Below are positions 32,072-32,196 of a DNA stretch of 32,196 nucleotides, one piece after another. The notes beneath the pieces are model-generated. The model worked only from the letters and a program-made list of their open reading frames with translations. It was not told where the DNA came from and did not search any database. Position 1 is the first letter of the stretch. Every line of letters begins with the position of its first letter. The position numbers were made by a program, and so were the translations under genes. The stretch spans positions 1-32,196 of the forward strand of contig NZ_FQWY01000024.1 in NCBI RefSeq assembly GCF_900129805.1, written 5' to 3'. The DNA comes from Thermosyntropha lipolytica DSM 11003. GTDB lineage: Bacteria > Bacillota > Syntrophomonadia > Syntrophomonadales > Syntrophomonadaceae.

Positions 32072-32196
32072 ATGATACAACAAATTAATCCGTCTGAAAA
32101 GGTCACAACTGAAGTTTCAAAACTATTTAAGGTTTTAAAGATCAACCAGTTACTCCGTGCTGCCAACATTCGCAAAGCAAGCGGGGTAAACGTTCA
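32072..32196 (+). CDS. Transposase, N-terminal fragment (possibly IS4-like), cut by window end
   Basis: Forty-one codons from ATG 32072 to the window edge, beginning MIQQINPSEKVTTEVSKLFK and ending in ANIRKASGVNV. The N terminus resembles IS4-type DDE transposases of clostridia (short Met-Ile-Gln start, LFK-L-I, then a helix-turn-helix-like segment), but no catalytic residue is inside the window. GGAAAGGAT lies about ten bases upstream of the ATG. It is inserted about 190 bases after the radical SAM gene, in the same direction. Confidence 0.6.
   Translation, partial: MIQQINPSEKVTTEVSKLFKVLKINQLLRAANIRKASGVNV

Larger units (their letters stand above)
31881..32196 (+). mobile_element. Left part of an insertion sequence, cut by the window end
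   Basis: The 316 bases past the radical SAM stop hold the leader and first codons of a transposase gene. The exact left end cannot be fixed because the right end is outside the window. A likely zone is around 31913-31930 (ACTCAAGTTTCGCATCC). Further in are TGCTCA/TGAGCA inverted halves, a perfect TTGTTG-A-CAACAA dyad (31983-31995) and a long inverted repeat over the transposase ribosome site. No coding sequence other than the transposase start was seen. Confidence 0.7.

Noticed and set aside
31829-32083. Minus-strand frame of 84 codons across the insertion-sequence end
   Set aside because: It overlaps the radical SAM stop and the inverted repeat. No ribosome site. Judged a chance frame in AT-rich DNA.
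1-32196. CRISPR arrays, tRNA/rRNA genes, prophage or conjugative modules
   Set aside because: No regularly spaced repeats, cloverleaf-type sequence or phage/plasmid genes were seen on reading both strands. The only mobile DNA is the insertion sequence at the right edge.

Overview
The window reads as chromosome of a low-to-medium GC, anaerobic, endospore-forming member of the Bacillota (Clostridia type). The evidence is the gene order miaB - ymcA/ylbF - mutS - mutL - miaA - hfq - spoVK - ynbB - glnA, which parallels the Bacillus subtilis ymcB-ymcA-(cotE)-mutS-mutL ... miaA-hfq ... spoVK-ynbA-ynbB-glnR-glnA region, together with strong AGGAGG ribosome sites, many TTG starts, a Bacillus-type LexA box and SpoVK itself. 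An acyl-CoA synthetase, an acyl-CoA thioesterase and a GlcD/GlcF-type oxidase would suit a fatty-acid-using syntroph such as Syntrophomonas. That genus assignment is inference only.

Layout. 1-4.5 kb: a small two-helix membrane protein (-), a MscS channel (+), then an acyl-CoA thioesterase (-) and a long-chain acyl-CoA synthetase (-), each closed by a hairpin terminator. 4.5-9.4 kb: a signalling pair on +, namely a membrane chemoreceptor whose sensor is a cytoplasmic haem H-NOX domain, and a four-PAS GGDEF + HD-GYP protein. 9.4-20.7 kb: a long, tightly packed + strand RNA-modification and DNA-repair cluster (miaB, ymcA/ylbF-like, mutS, hydantoinase-like, HDAC-like hydrolase, mutL, methyltransferase, miaA, hfq). 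The hydantoinase-like and HDAC-like genes sit between mutS and mutL and are translationally coupled to each other. 20.7-24.9 kb: spoVK, a ynbB-type PLP enzyme, a DUF456 membrane gene broken by a single-base frameshift, and glnA. 24.9-29.0 kb: a - strand block glcD-glcF-ttcA-lexA, with a LexA box in front of lexA. 29.1-31.9 kb: murB and a B12-binding-type radical SAM gene on +. 31.9 kb to the end: the left part of an insertion sequence with the first 41 codons of its transposase.

The most notable signals are: (i) an H-NOX chemoreceptor that keeps every residue of the Thermoanaerobacter O2-binding H-NOX pocket at identical numbering (W9, N74, H102, Y131, S133, R135, Y140), which also fixes a TTG start; (ii) two independent leader regions, at spoVK and at the transposase, where a long inverted repeat has one arm covering the ribosome site, so that read-through RNA would be folded shut while RNA started inside the loop would be open; (iii) the hydantoinase/HDAC pair inside the mut cluster, the HDAC carrying a Cys-rich zinc-ribbon-like tail; (iv) the clean frameshift in DUF456. 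No CRISPR array, tRNA, rRNA or recognisable riboswitch was seen. No stretch over 300 bases lacks a gene, except the final 316 bases, which are mostly insertion-sequence leader.
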